From contig MLAK01001313.1 in assembly GCA_001839685.1 (NCBI GenBank), positions 1 to 21,405 on the forward strand: a stretch of 21,405 nt of DNA, in the 5' to 3' direction. Positions within the stretch are counted from its first letter, which is position 1. Every line of letters starts with the position of its first letter. The position numbers were made by a program, and so were the translations under genes. This DNA comes from Tritrichomonas foetus (taxonomy: Eukaryota > Parabasalia > Tritrichomonadida > Tritrichomonadidae). The notes beneath the pieces were generated by a model. It worked only from the letters and a program-made list of their open reading frames with translations, made no database searches and had not been told where the DNA came from. Of this stretch, positions 1-8,920 are shown in pieces.

Positions 1-41
1 AGTTGGGATAAGTTGAAGCGAAGCTGCAACTTATCACAACT
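1..41. repeat. Imperfect palindrome at the window edge
   Basis: The first 41 bases fold on themselves. The outer arms are AGTTG and CAACT, the middle arms are GATAAGTTG and CAACTTATC (9 bp, perfect), and the inner arms are AGC and GCT around a GAA loop. Single mismatches separate the blocks. The element may extend beyond the left edge. It could be the end of a repeat or an exported hairpin; nothing here identifies it. Confidence 0.6.
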
Positions 42-402
42 TATAGGTCTACTTATTGGAATGGATTTTTTCTCATTGGATTTTGAAGGAGGACTAAATT
101 TACACATTGAATAAATGATGTAAATATCTTTTTTTTACTCTAAGGTAGCTGATAAAAGGATTTTGCACAAAAAATTAATTAATTTTCAATTGGAATTTTC
201 ATAAGACTGAAAAGTCGCAAGTATACCATATTATTACTTTAATGATTTCATAGTGATACTGTGACAGTAACGAATCATATCTATTTATAATATAATCTAT
301 CATAAATTTTCACGCTTCGATAGAATATCCAATAATTATCTATTGGAAAGAAAATACAATGATATTAACAATGATATATTTTTACAGATATTTATTATTT
401 AC
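42..402. other. AT-rich gap, no gene seen
   Basis: This stretch lies downstream of the leftmost minus-strand gene. It has frequent stops in all frames, T-runs and no tRNA-like or other structured RNA gene that I can recognise. Confidence 0.5.
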
Positions 403-2652
403 TTACAATAATTCATTTGCTAAATCTTGAATAGTGTATTTCTTTTCCATTTCAGAAACAATAGAATTCATTGGTTCCACACCAAGAATATCGCCGCATT
501 CATTGAGTAAAGATAACACTTCATCATCATAATCAACATATTTTGCCATTAATATTAAATTATCTTTCATATAATTTTGAACTTTTGTTGATTTCTTTTG
601 AATTTCTTTTTTCTTTTTATTTTTTAAAGATGTATTTGTGATTAATTTTGACATCATCACTGAATTAAATTCATGCTCTGAACATCCTGCTGATTCTTTC
701 CCATATTTAGTTATGAACTTCTGCCTGAGTTCAGACAATTGTTTAATTAACTCCGGTCTTTGTTTCACAGGAGATTTTGTAAGAGCTGGTTTTTCATCAT
801 TTGATGGCCATGATGCAAAAATTATTGATGGTTTTTCATAAATTTGTGTGCAAATATCAATGATTGACATGGCACAAGATGCACCAAAATTATCAAAGCG
901 AAGTTCATTTAAAGATAATGGCATAGAATTTAATATTTTATGCATTCCTTGATCTTCAATTAAATGGTTGCTGATATTTAATGATCTTAAACTGTTACAT
1001 TTTAATAATTCTGAAATCACAGGAATTAAATCAACACCTAACGCAGATTCATTATTTAAAGCTGCCATTGAGAACACTTCAAACTTTATTGACGAAACAA
1101 GCTTTAACAAGATTGGAATTAATTCTTTTTCATTAGAAAGACAATATGAAATTGACAATTCTTTTAATGATTTTTGTTTGATTATAAAATCAACAAAAAA
1201 CGTGATATTTTGTAGAGACATTGAGTTAGTGTCCCAAGATAATCCAACTAAACAAGGAATTTCAAAATTTTTGATTTTACAATAAAATTGATCCCATTGA
1301 TTATCTTCAAGAATAATTGAATTGCAATTTAATTGAATTCCTTCTCTTTCATGATTTGAAAGCGCGTGAAATAATGAAATCAAAATGGAAAAATTAGAAA
1401 ATCTGCAACCATTTAAAGTTAAGCTTGTCATTGAATTAAAAGACTTTAAATATAATTTACCAGTAAAGCAATTATCACTTAAAATTATATCAGAAATTCC
1501 ACAATCAACTTTTAGAATTCGATTCAATAATTGATCGCATTTTAATGCACAATTTTGAATTGATAGAGTTTGAAGACAGTGTGTGGAAAGAACCCACTCA
1601 CAATAACCAAGTTGAACTAGACAAGGAAGGAGTTCTTCTGGGAAAGCGAAATCATTTATTAAAAATGCAGTAATTGAATGAAAACACTTATAAATGAAAA
1701 TCGATTGAAAAATTAATTCGATGCTTCCAACATCAAACTTACAATTTTGAAAAGAAAGAATTTTGATTTCTTTTTGGTAATTTGAAAAAGATTCAAAAAA
1801 TGAATGTGATTCAATACCAAAAATGCAATTTTCAAAAATAAATTCAGTAGCTCCAAAAAGGGAATCTTCATCTTGGAATAATTCAAAAACATTATCATAA
1901 AATGGTTCGGAAAAATCAATTTTTTTCATTAAAATACAAGAAATTGAATTATTATTCGAGATTATTGTTGTTAAGTGTGGTATGAAAGCAGACATTGAAA
2001 AATTTGACAAAATTAAAGTTGTGATTTCATTATCATAAGAAATAGCGGAACTAATTGATGAAATAAACTGATTAGTTGCTAATTCTTTCGTTATTTCAAA
2101 CGTGCCTTCAGATTCAGTTTTCAATTGATCATAGACAGATTTGACAAAGGATTCATCAAAAGTGGAAATTTCATGAATCAAACAAGATAAAAATCTATCA
2201 GAAAGTGGTTGTTGAGATTCAAATTCAAATAAATAATCATTAAATTCGCTTTGTAAAGATCCTTCAATATCAAGAGAAAATTGTGTTTTAGGATGACTAA
2301 ATAAAAGCTCATGTAAATAATATATTTTTGAAGCAATCTTTACAACTTTGGGATGAGAAATAGAGAAATTAGTATTATTTTTTCCTTCAAATGTTGCTAA
2401 GGATTTCTTAACTTTAATCATGGCTAGATCAACAAAGGATATTGTGTTAGTAACTGCAAGCGAGCGATGGAAAGTTTTCTTCGCAAGCAAAAAAATTCCT
2501 GAGTATGATAATAATAACCACCGATCTTCAAGTGAATTCGATAAAGTTACATGCTGAACTTTCTTTAAACTTACTAACAATTCTGGGAAAGCATGAAATA
2601 ATGGTTGACAGCGAAGAATTTGATCAAATTTGGGATCAATTTTCTCCGTCAT
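403..2652 (-). CDS. CARMIL-like leucine-rich repeat protein
   Basis: A 749-residue protein. Residues about 28-130 look like the PH-like N-terminal domain of CARMIL/LRRC16 proteins, with short beta strands followed by a helix near 106-119. From about 200 to 600 there are irregular leucine-rich repeats of the ribonuclease-inhibitor type, for example IKILSFQNCKF (about 296-306), LQTLSIQNCAL (about 360-370) and LRSLNISNHLI (about 555-565). A Lys-rich stretch (KNKKKKEIQKKS) and a helical tail follow. CARMIL proteins regulate actin capping protein at the cell cortex, and trichomonads encode many LRR proteins of this layout. I see no clear capping-protein-interaction motif in the tail, so uncapping activity is not supported. 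The first ATG gives an N-terminus fitting the family. There is no TCAYW initiator in the 20 bases upstream. Confidence 0.75.
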   Translation of the reverse strand: MTEKIDPKFDQILRCQPLFHAFPELLVSLKKVQHVTLSNSLEDRWLLLSYSGIFLLAKKTFHRSLAVTNTISFVDLAMIKVKKSLATFEGKNNTNFSISHPKVVKIASKIYYLHELLFSHPKTQFSLDIEGSLQSEFNDYLFEFESQQPLSDRFLSCLIHEISTFDESFVKSVYDQLKTESEGTFEITKELATNQFISSISSAISYDNEITTLILSNFSMSAFIPHLTTIISNNNSISCILMKKIDFSEPFYDNVFELFQDEDSLFGATEFIFENCIFGIESHSFFESFSNYQKEIKILSFQNCKFDVGSIELIFQSIFIYKCFHSITAFLINDFAFPEELLPCLVQLGYCEWVLSTHCLQTLSIQNCALKCDQLLNRILKVDCGISDIILSDNCFTGKLYLKSFNSMTSLTLNGCRFSNFSILISLFHALSNHEREGIQLNCNSIILEDNQWDQFYCKIKNFEIPCLVGLSWDTNSMSLQNITFFVDFIIKQKSLKELSISYCLSNEKELIPILLKLVSSIKFEVFSMAALNNESALGVDLIPVISELLKCNSLRSLNISNHLIEDQGMHKILNSMPLSLNELRFDNFGASCAMSIIDICTQIYEKPSIIFASWPSNDEKPALTKSPVKQRPELIKQLSELRQKFITKYGKESAGCSEHEFNSVMMSKLITNTSLKNKKKKEIQKKSTKVQNYMKDNLILMAKYVDYDDEVLSLLNECGDILGVEPMNSIVSEMEKKYTIQDLANELL

Positions 2653-2860
2653 TAAAAATTATATATTTAAATAACGAGGTGTAAAATGGCATTTCCATGG
2701 CAAATGATAAATGAGATTCCCCAACAGCTTTGAAATCATCATATTTGGGTTACCATGAAAATTCCAACAACTTATTAACAATTGTTAAATACTGAATAGA
2801 TTTTTAGAAAAATATTAGATAATTGATTATTTAGGGTGACAAATGATAATTGTATCCTTT

Positions 2861-4822
2861 TTAAGATGGGAGAGCAGATACTTTCTCTTCATGTTCAATC
2901 CATGAAACTCCCATTGCTTGCTCAAATTTAGCTGTTTCATCATGCGACAAAGCTTCAATTCTTGCATCTTCTTCAGCTGCTGCATTTGTTTGTCCATCAT
3001 CATCATCACCTTCTTGTTGTGTTAAATCAGGAAGTAATCCATGTGAATCTCTAGATGAAGAAGATTTTGTTATTTTGTTTCTTTCGATTTCTTCTTTTTC
3101 AATTTTTGTGTTTCTTCTAATATTTGGACTTAGCTTCATTGAATGGATTCTGCCTTTATCATCACCAATTAGAATTACTGGCCACTTTGGATGGAATCTC
3201 ACTGATGTTAAAGATCCATCATTTGATTCCACCACATCGGTTCTGCATATTTCTTGATATCTATTGACGCCAATATCAAATATAAACAATTCACCATCAC
3301 TTGTTGCTGCTGCGAAAATTGTTGATGAATGAGGAGCAAACTGAAGGTCATTTACGTAATTTGGTGCAAAATCATATGTTTGAAGTGGCTTTGTTTCTTC
3401 TTCTCTCCATAATTTTACACTCCAATCAGTTCCAGAAGTGGCAAATACATTATGATGGAATCTATTAAAACCTAAAGAAATTGTTGGTGGAGAATGTGTT
3501 TCAATTGAGGTTGGTTGTTGAGTTGTTCGAGTACGAAGTACTTTATATACACGACCATCATCACAAGCAACTGTATAGTGTGTTGAATGTTCATTATAGT
3601 AGTCTAATGCAATGATACAAGCAGGAAGTTGTGCAATCTCAGTAATTTTCATTTCATTTTGAAGCATTGTCCATTGAATAATTCGGCCATCAAGCCCAGC
3701 TGAAATAAGATTTTGATTTGATGATGAATCAACAGGTTGCCACTTAACTACAGTTACTGCTGCATTATGCCTATCAGGAGTTTTAACTGTTGAAAACACA
3801 GGTAAAGTTGATCGAGATTTCACGTCATATATTGCGATATTACCATCACTTGATCCAGCTGCTATTACACCTGATTCATATTGATTCCAATCAACACTTT
3901 GTGCAGGAGCTGTCAACTCGATAAAGTTTCGTGGAGTTGATTGGTTCTTTAATGTCCATGTAAGTAAATATCCTCTTTGCGGAAGAGTTTTATCAGTAAC
4001 AGGTGTATAAGTTGCCGCAAATAAGTCTGGTACTGTTGGACACCATCTGATTGCTGTAACACCAAATCCAGTAAAACAATCAGCTTTAAATTCCCATAAT
4101 GGTAATGTAAATCCTTCTACTCTAGATAAAGCATCACGAGCATCATCAAAGTATTTGAAATCAAGGCATGCATTAGGATCCATATTTTGGTTCACAACTC
4201 TTTCCATAATCCTTGTTACTTGTAGTGCAGATAATTGTGGCTTTATCAGTGATGTATTCCTATCTGCACAATATGCTTCAGCAATAACTCTTTGATTTGT
4301 CACACCTTTGCAATCTTTTGGTGTTGGTGCTTCTGAAAGTGTTCCTTGGTCAATGTACACCATAATTTGTCCTTGGGTAGCACGATCCGAAAAATTGAAT
4401 AAGTTTCTGAGTAACTTTCCATTATTTTCTTCTATATATTCTTCTTCCTCTTCGTTATTTGTTTGAACTTCTGCTTTTTCGATTTTCATTGGATTTGCAA
4501 GTCCAATTCTTCCTATAATATCAGTGTTTATTATGATTGAATCACCCGTTTGTACTTCTTCAAAAGTATTTTGACTGAACTTTAATCTAACGAGTGTTTG
4601 TGGTGCCTGTGGATCTGTAACTTTGAGATCTCTACTGAATATTTCATCTTTTTGCTCTCCTGTAAGTTGAAGTTGTTCACGTGGTGGTTTATTCGTCACT
4701 TGGCTTAAATTTCCAAATGATCTCATTGAAACACCTGATCTAAATACACTAGAAAGCATACTCCTCTTGGAAACCGAGGCTTCATTGGTTGCTCCTAACT
4801 TTGTCGGTTTGTTATCACTCAT
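2861..4822 (-). CDS. Axonemal outer-arm dynein intermediate chain (DNAI1/IC1 type)
   Basis: A 653-residue WD-repeat protein of the axonemal dynein intermediate chain family, which sits at the base of the outer dynein arm and binds heavy chains and doublet microtubules in flagella. The N-terminal part (1-230) is polar and acidic (EEEEE at 124-128). It contains FNFSDRATQ at 142-150, matching the FNFSERASQ block of DNAI1 as I recall it, which favours DNAI1 over DNAI2. WD blades run from about 250 to 570, with tails such as SSDGNIAIYD (324-333), LDGRIIQW (377-384) and TDWSVKLW (466-473). The C-terminus is charged (GDDDDG). Length is close to the family norm of about 700. The stop is followed by AAA, giving the TAAA that trichomonads use as a polyadenylation signal. 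A TCACA initiator lies 6 bases before the ATG. Confidence 0.9.
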   Translation of the reverse strand: MSDNKPTKLGATNEASVSKRSMLSSVFRSGVSMRSFGNLSQVTNKPPREQLQLTGEQKDEIFSRDLKVTDPQAPQTLVRLKFSQNTFEEVQTGDSIIINTDIIGRIGLANPMKIEKAEVQTNNEEEEEYIEENNGKLLRNLFNFSDRATQGQIMVYIDQGTLSEAPTPKDCKGVTNQRVIAEAYCADRNTSLIKPQLSALQVTRIMERVVNQNMDPNACLDFKYFDDARDALSRVEGFTLPLWEFKADCFTGFGVTAIRWCPTVPDLFAATYTPVTDKTLPQRGYLLTWTLKNQSTPRNFIELTAPAQSVDWNQYESGVIAAGSSDGNIAIYDVKSRSTLPVFSTVKTPDRHNAAVTVVKWQPVDSSSNQNLISAGLDGRIIQWTMLQNEMKITEIAQLPACIIALDYYNEHSTHYTVACDDGRVYKVLRTRTTQQPTSIETHSPPTISLGFNRFHHNVFATSGTDWSVKLWREEETKPLQTYDFAPNYVNDLQFAPHSSTIFAAATSDGELFIFDIGVNRYQEICRTDVVESNDGSLTSVRFHPKWPVILIGDDKGRIHSMKLSPNIRRNTKIEKEEIERNKITKSSSSRDSHGLLPDLTQQEGDDDDGQTNAAAEEDARIEALSHDETAKFEQAMGVSWIEHEEKVSALPS

Positions 4823-4828
4823 TTGTTA

Positions 4829-4833
4829 TGTGA
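4829..4833 (-). promoter_or_regulatory. Initiator-like TCACA before the dynein IC gene
   Basis: Read on the minus strand this is TCACA, fitting the trichomonad initiator consensus TCAYW, 6 bases upstream of the start codon. Short 5' leaders of this size are usual in Trichomonas. Transcription from here is inferred. Confidence 0.5.
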
Positions 4834-5582
4834 TTTTGAGATTTTCAATAGTTTATACTTGAAAAAACGATTTTTTTGAGTGCGCGATAAGAAATCTTGA
4901 TGCGATATTTTCTTTGGTTTATTTTTTCAGAAGAAAAGAAACCGGATCAGACCCAAGGACCAGTCCCAACAATAAAGATAAATCTTGTTTGTTATAGAAT
5001 AAATGATGAAAAACATGAATTTGATGATTAAAAATATATTTCGATAATATCAAAAAAATAAACGGATATCCAAAACACCTGGAAATGTGCTTATGATGCA
5101 TAGTATATCATATTTTTTAATTATTATTCTTATTTAAATTGGCCGTTTGAAAATCTTATTTAAATAAGATTGAAATCTTAATTTACATTCAGGTTTCTTT
5201 CCTGACATCCAAATTTATGACACCATGTTTATATTTCTATCTATAACTTTTCTGTAAGATTTTGTATTATCAATCTATCAAATGTCATAAAATATCACTA
5301 AATTATCATTTGTCTTTTCTTTTCCAAATTCTCAATAAATCTATTTCTTATATAATTTCATATATAGATTTACTATTTTATGAATCATTATGTTCAACCA
5401 CTTTATTGAGTGAAACAAATATGATATTATTCTTTCTTTGGTATACTAATATATGTTCACTATATACATGTGAAGTAATCTGACAAATATTTGTTAAATC
5501 ATCATAGCTACCTTATTCATGAAGATAGAGGCAAAAATAATTCGAGGAGCTTCATACTCAAAATTGATGGGCGACCGTTTAT
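4834..5582. other. Divergent intergenic region, no gene supported
   Basis: About 750 bases separate the dynein IC gene from the HP1-like gene. Short open frames exist on both strands, but their translations are low-complexity and rich in I, F, Y, L and S, as expected from AT-rich non-coding DNA. The region holds a perfect 20-bp palindrome and presumably the upstream promoter elements of both flanking genes. Confidence 0.5.
5152..5171. repeat. Perfect 20-bp palindrome
   Basis: AATCTTATTT is followed directly by its exact reverse complement AAATAAGATT, with no spacer. Another ATCTT lies just downstream and could pair with the right arm. It sits midway between two divergent genes, so a dimeric DNA-binding site is possible, but chance in AT-rich DNA is not excluded. 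Confidence 0.6.
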
Positions 5583-5587
5583 TCACA
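5583..5587 (+). promoter_or_regulatory. Initiator-like TCACA before the HP1-like gene
   Basis: TCACA fits the trichomonad initiator consensus TCAYW and lies 7 bases upstream of the ATG at 5595. It supports that ATG, rather than the longer open frame starting at 5519, as the true start. Confidence 0.55.
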
Positions 5588-5594
5588 CTCGAAA

Positions 5595-6064
5595 ATGGAC
5601 GCAGATTCATTTTTAAAATTTACTGTATGCTTTATTTCTAATTCCAGGCTCCAAATAGCGACGATAGCTCAGTACAGTATGTTTTAGACCACAGACTTGT
5701 CAATAATACGCTTGAATATCTTATTCGATATCAAAATCCAAATGTTAAATACGACGTATGGGAAAAGGCCAGAAATTTAACTTGTTATCACAAATTAATC
5801 GATTATTGGCTCGGAAAGACCCCCAAGGATATCAAGCCAAATATGCAACCGGACGAAAAAACTGTAGAAAAAGAAAATATCGAAACGGGCGAGCAGAATA
5901 AAGTTTTTGAAATTATAGGGGTTGTAAAGAACGATAGGGGGGCCATGATGTATCAAGTTCGAATTCCAGGGACTGTCGGCGTTTCTTTGAAGAGTCATCA
6001 GGAACTTCTAGGGAAATATGCAGCTGAAATGGTGGAATATTTGGAGACTCATTTTGACGAATAA
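5595..6064 (+). CDS. HP1-like chromodomain and chromoshadow protein, split by a 23-nt intron
   Basis: The gene is read as join(5595-5624, 5648-6064), giving 148 residues. Exon 1 encodes only ten residues (MDADSFLKFT); removing bases 5625-5647 joins it in phase 0 to exon 2. Residues about 19-66 are a chromodomain: YVLDHR, then LEYLIRY, then VWEKARNLTC and the C-terminal helix HKLIDYW. A Lys/Glu-rich hinge follows (about 67-95). Residues about 97-146 resemble a chromoshadow domain (EIIGVVKNDRG, then HQELLGKYAAEMVEYLETHF). This is the HP1 layout; such proteins bind methylated histone H3 and dimerise through the shadow domain. By hand alignment the methyl-lysine cage is changed: HP1 Tyr24, Trp45 and Tyr48 correspond to Ser17, Tyr38 and Pro41. 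H3K9me binding is therefore uncertain. Without the intron the only long frame starts at 5843, inside the protein, and would lose the chromodomain. Confidence 0.8.
5625..5647 (+). other. Predicted ultrashort spliceosomal intron (23 nt)
   Basis: It begins GTATGC and ends CTAATTCCAG. The donor resembles the trichomonad GTAYGT consensus, and the branch-like CTAAT sits a few bases from the 3' AG, the fused branch/acceptor layout known in Trichomonas vaginalis. Its length is not a multiple of three and its removal precisely restores the frame from the ATG at 5595 into the chromodomain. Splicing is inferred; no transcript data are available. Confidence 0.75.
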
Positions 6065-6290
6065 TTTTATTTTTATTTAATAAATCTATATTTTTGTAAT
6101 TAATTTCCAATTTCTTGTTTTATTCCACCATGTTTATATCTGACGCCATATTATTCAATTATCTTATTTAATTTTCATCCTCTTCGAATCTTTTTTTTTG
6201 AAATCAAGAAAAAATAAAGATATCTGGAAATGAAAACAAAGTTGGTGAATTTTTAAATGAAAATGGTCAAATAACGGCTTAGTTCTGTGA

Positions 6291-7010
6291 ATGGATTTAT
6301 CTCGGTATCAATATTTAGAGTCATACCAATCAGAAGAAACACTACTACGTGATTCATATATTGTTGTGAGAGTTGATGGAAGAGGATTTACTGCTTTTTG
6401 TCTTCGTCATAAAATTCTGCGTCCAATTGATGATCGATTAGTTAATGTGATGCTTGATTGCGCTCGATCAGTCATGAAAAGGTTTCCAGATATTGCAGTT
6501 TGTTATGGCCAAAGTGATGAATTTTCTTTTGTGTTAAATCGAAATGCACAACTATTTGATAGAAATCGTGACAAAATTATTTCAGCAGTAGTTTCAACAT
6601 TTTCATGTTCTTTTATTTTATGTTGGAGTAAATATTTCCCAGATATTCAACTTCAATATCCACCTGGGTTTGATGCTCGTGCTGTACTATATGCGAATTT
6701 TGGATTAATTCGTGATTATTTATCATGGAGACAAGCTGACTCACATATTAATTGCTTATATAATTATACTTTATGTGTTTTGATGCGAACAGGAATTGAT
6801 GGACCTGAAGCAACACTACAATTGAACGGAACAATATCTTCACAAAAACATGATATATTACTTAAGCACGGTGTTGACTTTAATATGCTTCCACTTCACC
6901 ACAGAAGAGGAACGACTCTAATTAGAAATCATGAAAATATTATTGAAACTACCGAAGATATGATTCCTGATGCTTTTTGGGAAAAGTACAAAACATTTTT
7001 GAAGGACTAA
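6291..7010 (+). CDS. THG1: tRNA-His guanylyltransferase
   Basis: A 239-residue Thg1 enzyme. Thg1 adds the essential G at position -1 of tRNA-His by 3'-5' polymerisation, giving the identity element read by histidyl-tRNA synthetase. Family signatures are in order: VVRVDGRGF (about 27-35, first metal-binding Asp), YGQSDEFSFV (about 73-82, second catalytic Asp plus Glu), a YPPGFDAR block (about 123-130), DYLSWRQADSHINCLYN (about 143-159) and a C-terminal RRGTTLIR (about 205-212). Length matches the yeast enzyme (about 237). The start fits the family because the helix preceding the first strand begins at residue 4. No TCAYW initiator is seen within 20 bases. The gene is 226 bases downstream of the HP1-like gene on the same strand, with its own leader. 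Confidence 0.95.
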   Translation: MDLSRYQYLESYQSEETLLRDSYIVVRVDGRGFTAFCLRHKILRPIDDRLVNVMLDCARSVMKRFPDIAVCYGQSDEFSFVLNRNAQLFDRNRDKIISAVVSTFSCSFILCWSKYFPDIQLQYPPGFDARAVLYANFGLIRDYLSWRQADSHINCLYNYTLCVLMRTGIDGPEATLQLNGTISSQKHDILLKHGVDFNMLPLHHRRGTTLIRNHENIIETTEDMIPDAFWEKYKTFLKD

Positions 7011-7390
7011 TTAATGATATATATAAATCCATGTTAATTATTATTTATCATATAATATGAACAAAGATTTTTATATTTTATTATTATAATTATCATAATG
7101 TTTGAGAAATATGACTTTGGAACATGAAGTATACCAATTGGTATGATATACTGACTTGATCTAGCAGGGTAGAATTAAGGAGAATTCATTTCATTGCGTG
7201 AAGAAGAAAGAGTCCACCAAATCTTCAAATTTTATGATTATGAAGTTGATGAAGAAGATAGAGTCCCAGGTAGGTAAATTGCCTTTTTAAGAATCTAATA
7301 AACTTAAAAATCATGCCAAAATCCAAGTTTTTATTCTTTTAGGATTATTTTATTCGAAAAATAGGTGCATTTATGAAAATTTGTTTTATT
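7011..7390. other. Non-coding gap with small repeats
   Basis: No gene is supported. A 14-bp perfect palindrome (ATACCAATTGGTAT) lies at 7131-7144. At 7200-7216 and 7251-7267 a near-identical 17-base segment is duplicated 51 bases apart. In one frame it reads as two acidic blocks (EEERV and DEEDRV), but that frame is short and has no start, so it may be a gene relic. Confidence 0.45.
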
Positions 7391-7561
7391 CATCTATATT
7401 TGTTTCATTCTTCTATATTTGTTTCATTCATCTATATTTGCTTCGTTCTTCTATATTTGCTTCATTTTTCTATATTTGTTTCATTCATCTATATTTGTTT
7501 CATTCTTATATATTTGTTTCGTTCTTCTATATTTGCTTCATTCTTCTATATTCGTTCAATT
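7391..7561. repeat. 19-bp minisatellite, nine units
   Basis: Nine head-to-tail units of 19 bases, consensus CTTCTATATTTGTTTCATT, fill 7391-7561 exactly. Units differ at a few sites: CAT or CTT at the start, G/C T in the middle, and CATT or CGTT at the end. The last unit is the most divergent. Because 19 is not a multiple of three, all three forward frames stay open and give a spurious I/F/Y-rich 19-residue repeat. It is followed by about 250 bases without a gene. Confidence 0.9.
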
Positions 7562-7806
7562 CCATAATATATATCAGATAATTCCAAAATAAAGTGAAAA
7601 TTCAAAATTAGGGATGTAGTCTGCACCGTTTATTAAATATCCACTCCAAAATTGAAAAGAATGTATTCACAAATGAAAAATCCAAACTCAAAGTCTAATC
7701 ATTATTTGCCAGATTATTTTTTTGAATTAATCCCAGAAATTCGTATAAATAAATTCAAAGAAAATAGTCAAAAAAGAAATAAACTATTGAAATGAAATTT
7801 TAGGCA

Positions 7807-7811
7807 TCACA
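7807..7811 (+). promoter_or_regulatory. Initiator-like TCACA before the SANT-like gene
   Basis: TCACA fits TCAYW and lies 8 bases upstream of the ATG at 7820, supporting that start. Confidence 0.5.
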
Positions 7812-7819
7812 AAATTTTC

Positions 7820-8692
7820 ATGAATGATGGAGAAAAAAAACCTATAAAAATCCATCTATCCGCGAAAAGAGACAGTTCAAATAACCCTGACAGACAACAA
7901 CGATCATTTCCATCAAATAATTACCCAATAACTCCAAATTCAAACATGCCAATTATTAAAAAGGAAAATTACCTCCTTCAAATCCCAGAAAATTATAGTA
8001 ATAGCCGATATTCCAATTACACAATCATAGATGACGATGATGCTGAAGAGCCTGAATATGAAGAGTCTGGCGTTTTGCTCCATTTATATACAGGAAGTCA
8101 AAATCCAGCGGAGAATTTCACTTTTAGACGAATTTGTATGCGCTACGGATTGCAGGCATGGGACGAAATGAACACATACCTGCCGTGGCGACAAAGGCCT
8201 GATCTCAGAATGACTCTCATGAAAATGATTAAAAAACAGGCAATTAGTGAGTATAGCAGAATTAAAGCAGATCCTGCAGTTATACATGATGATAATATTA
8301 ACTTAGATGATGAGAATTATATATTTAAAGGTGGTGTCTATATAAATCAGAGATACGATTTGAGTTCAAGTGAGAGAGCTGACGTTCGAAATGCACATGC
8401 TGAAAGATATGACTTAGCTACTGAAGAATCATTAAATGTTAACATTATTCCGATTATGAATGTCGATTATATTCAACAAAAAATGAAAATGCGAAAGTTA
8501 TCACTTCACATGTTTAGAGCTGCTTTATTATTGGAGCAAGGAAGAAGAAAAGGTGAGAGCAAACCAAGACTTGGACTCGAAGGTGTAAGCTTCTTACCTT
8601 CAAGAAAAGTAAGAGTAAAGCGAGCCAGAACAAAGCTTAAATGGGGAAGAGACACAGAGTCTTACATTTTCGAAAAGAAACTGAAAGACTAA
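7820..8692 (+). CDS. Probable nuclear protein with a SANT/Myb-like domain
   Basis: A 290-residue protein. Residues 1-68 are Asn/Ser/Pro-rich and probably disordered; 71-82 are acidic. Residues about 96-145 form a compact three-helix stretch with the spacing of a Myb/SANT domain: FTFRRICMRYG, then the conserved Trp in AWDEM, then the LPWRQRPDLR block that matches the typical LP-x-RTxxQLR of SANT-like domains, then a basic helix. The middle (about 160-225) is charged. The C-terminus is strongly basic (RKVRVKRARTKLKWGR, about 262-277), which could serve as nuclear localisation signal and DNA contact. I cannot name the orthologue. A chromatin or transcription role is inferred from the domain and basic tail. 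The stop codon reads TAAAA, fitting a trichomonad TAAA polyadenylation signal. Confidence 0.8.
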   Translation: MNDGEKKPIKIHLSAKRDSSNNPDRQQRSFPSNNYPITPNSNMPIIKKENYLLQIPENYSNSRYSNYTIIDDDDAEEPEYEESGVLLHLYTGSQNPAENFTFRRICMRYGLQAWDEMNTYLPWRQRPDLRMTLMKMIKKQAISEYSRIKADPAVIHDDNINLDDENYIFKGGVYINQRYDLSSSERADVRNAHAERYDLATEESLNVNIIPIMNVDYIQQKMKMRKLSLHMFRAALLLEQGRRKGESKPRLGLEGVSFLPSRKVRVKRARTKLKWGRDTESYIFEKKLKD

Positions 8693-8920
8693 AACTAATC
8701 ATGCTTTGTTAAACTTTTTTGCATATGAGACATTTGATGTTGTAAACCTATGTTATAATTTGATTAATTTCAGGTGAAACTCATACAAAATAGTTTTACC
8801 TTTTTTCTTTCATGACTCTTGGGAATTCCCTGAAAAATCATATTCGATATATATAATATAATCAAGAAAAAAAGAATAGAAATTGCCAAACAATGTTCGT
8901 ATTTTTAAGTAATTTGTGAC

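Noticed and set aside
4919..5101. Possible small minus-strand gene (60 codons)
   Set aside because: No recognisable domain and no initiator motif. The less AT-rich patch at its 3' end is too short to interpret.
5262..5483. Possible small plus-strand gene (73 codons)
   Set aside because: The translation is low-complexity I/L/S/Y-rich, as expected from AT-rich spacer, with no motif or initiator.
5519..5641. 41-codon open frame covering the start of the HP1-like gene
   Set aside because: It ends at a stop within the predicted intron, lacks family resemblance, and the frame from 5595 joins cleanly to the chromodomain.
7131..7144. Transcription terminator or regulatory operator at the 14-bp palindrome
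   Set aside because: There is no T-run or conserved context, and bacterial-type terminators do not apply here. It is kept only as a small palindrome.
7373..7581. Overlapping I/F/Y-rich membrane-protein-like frames
   Set aside because: They are products of the 19-bp minisatellite read in different frames.
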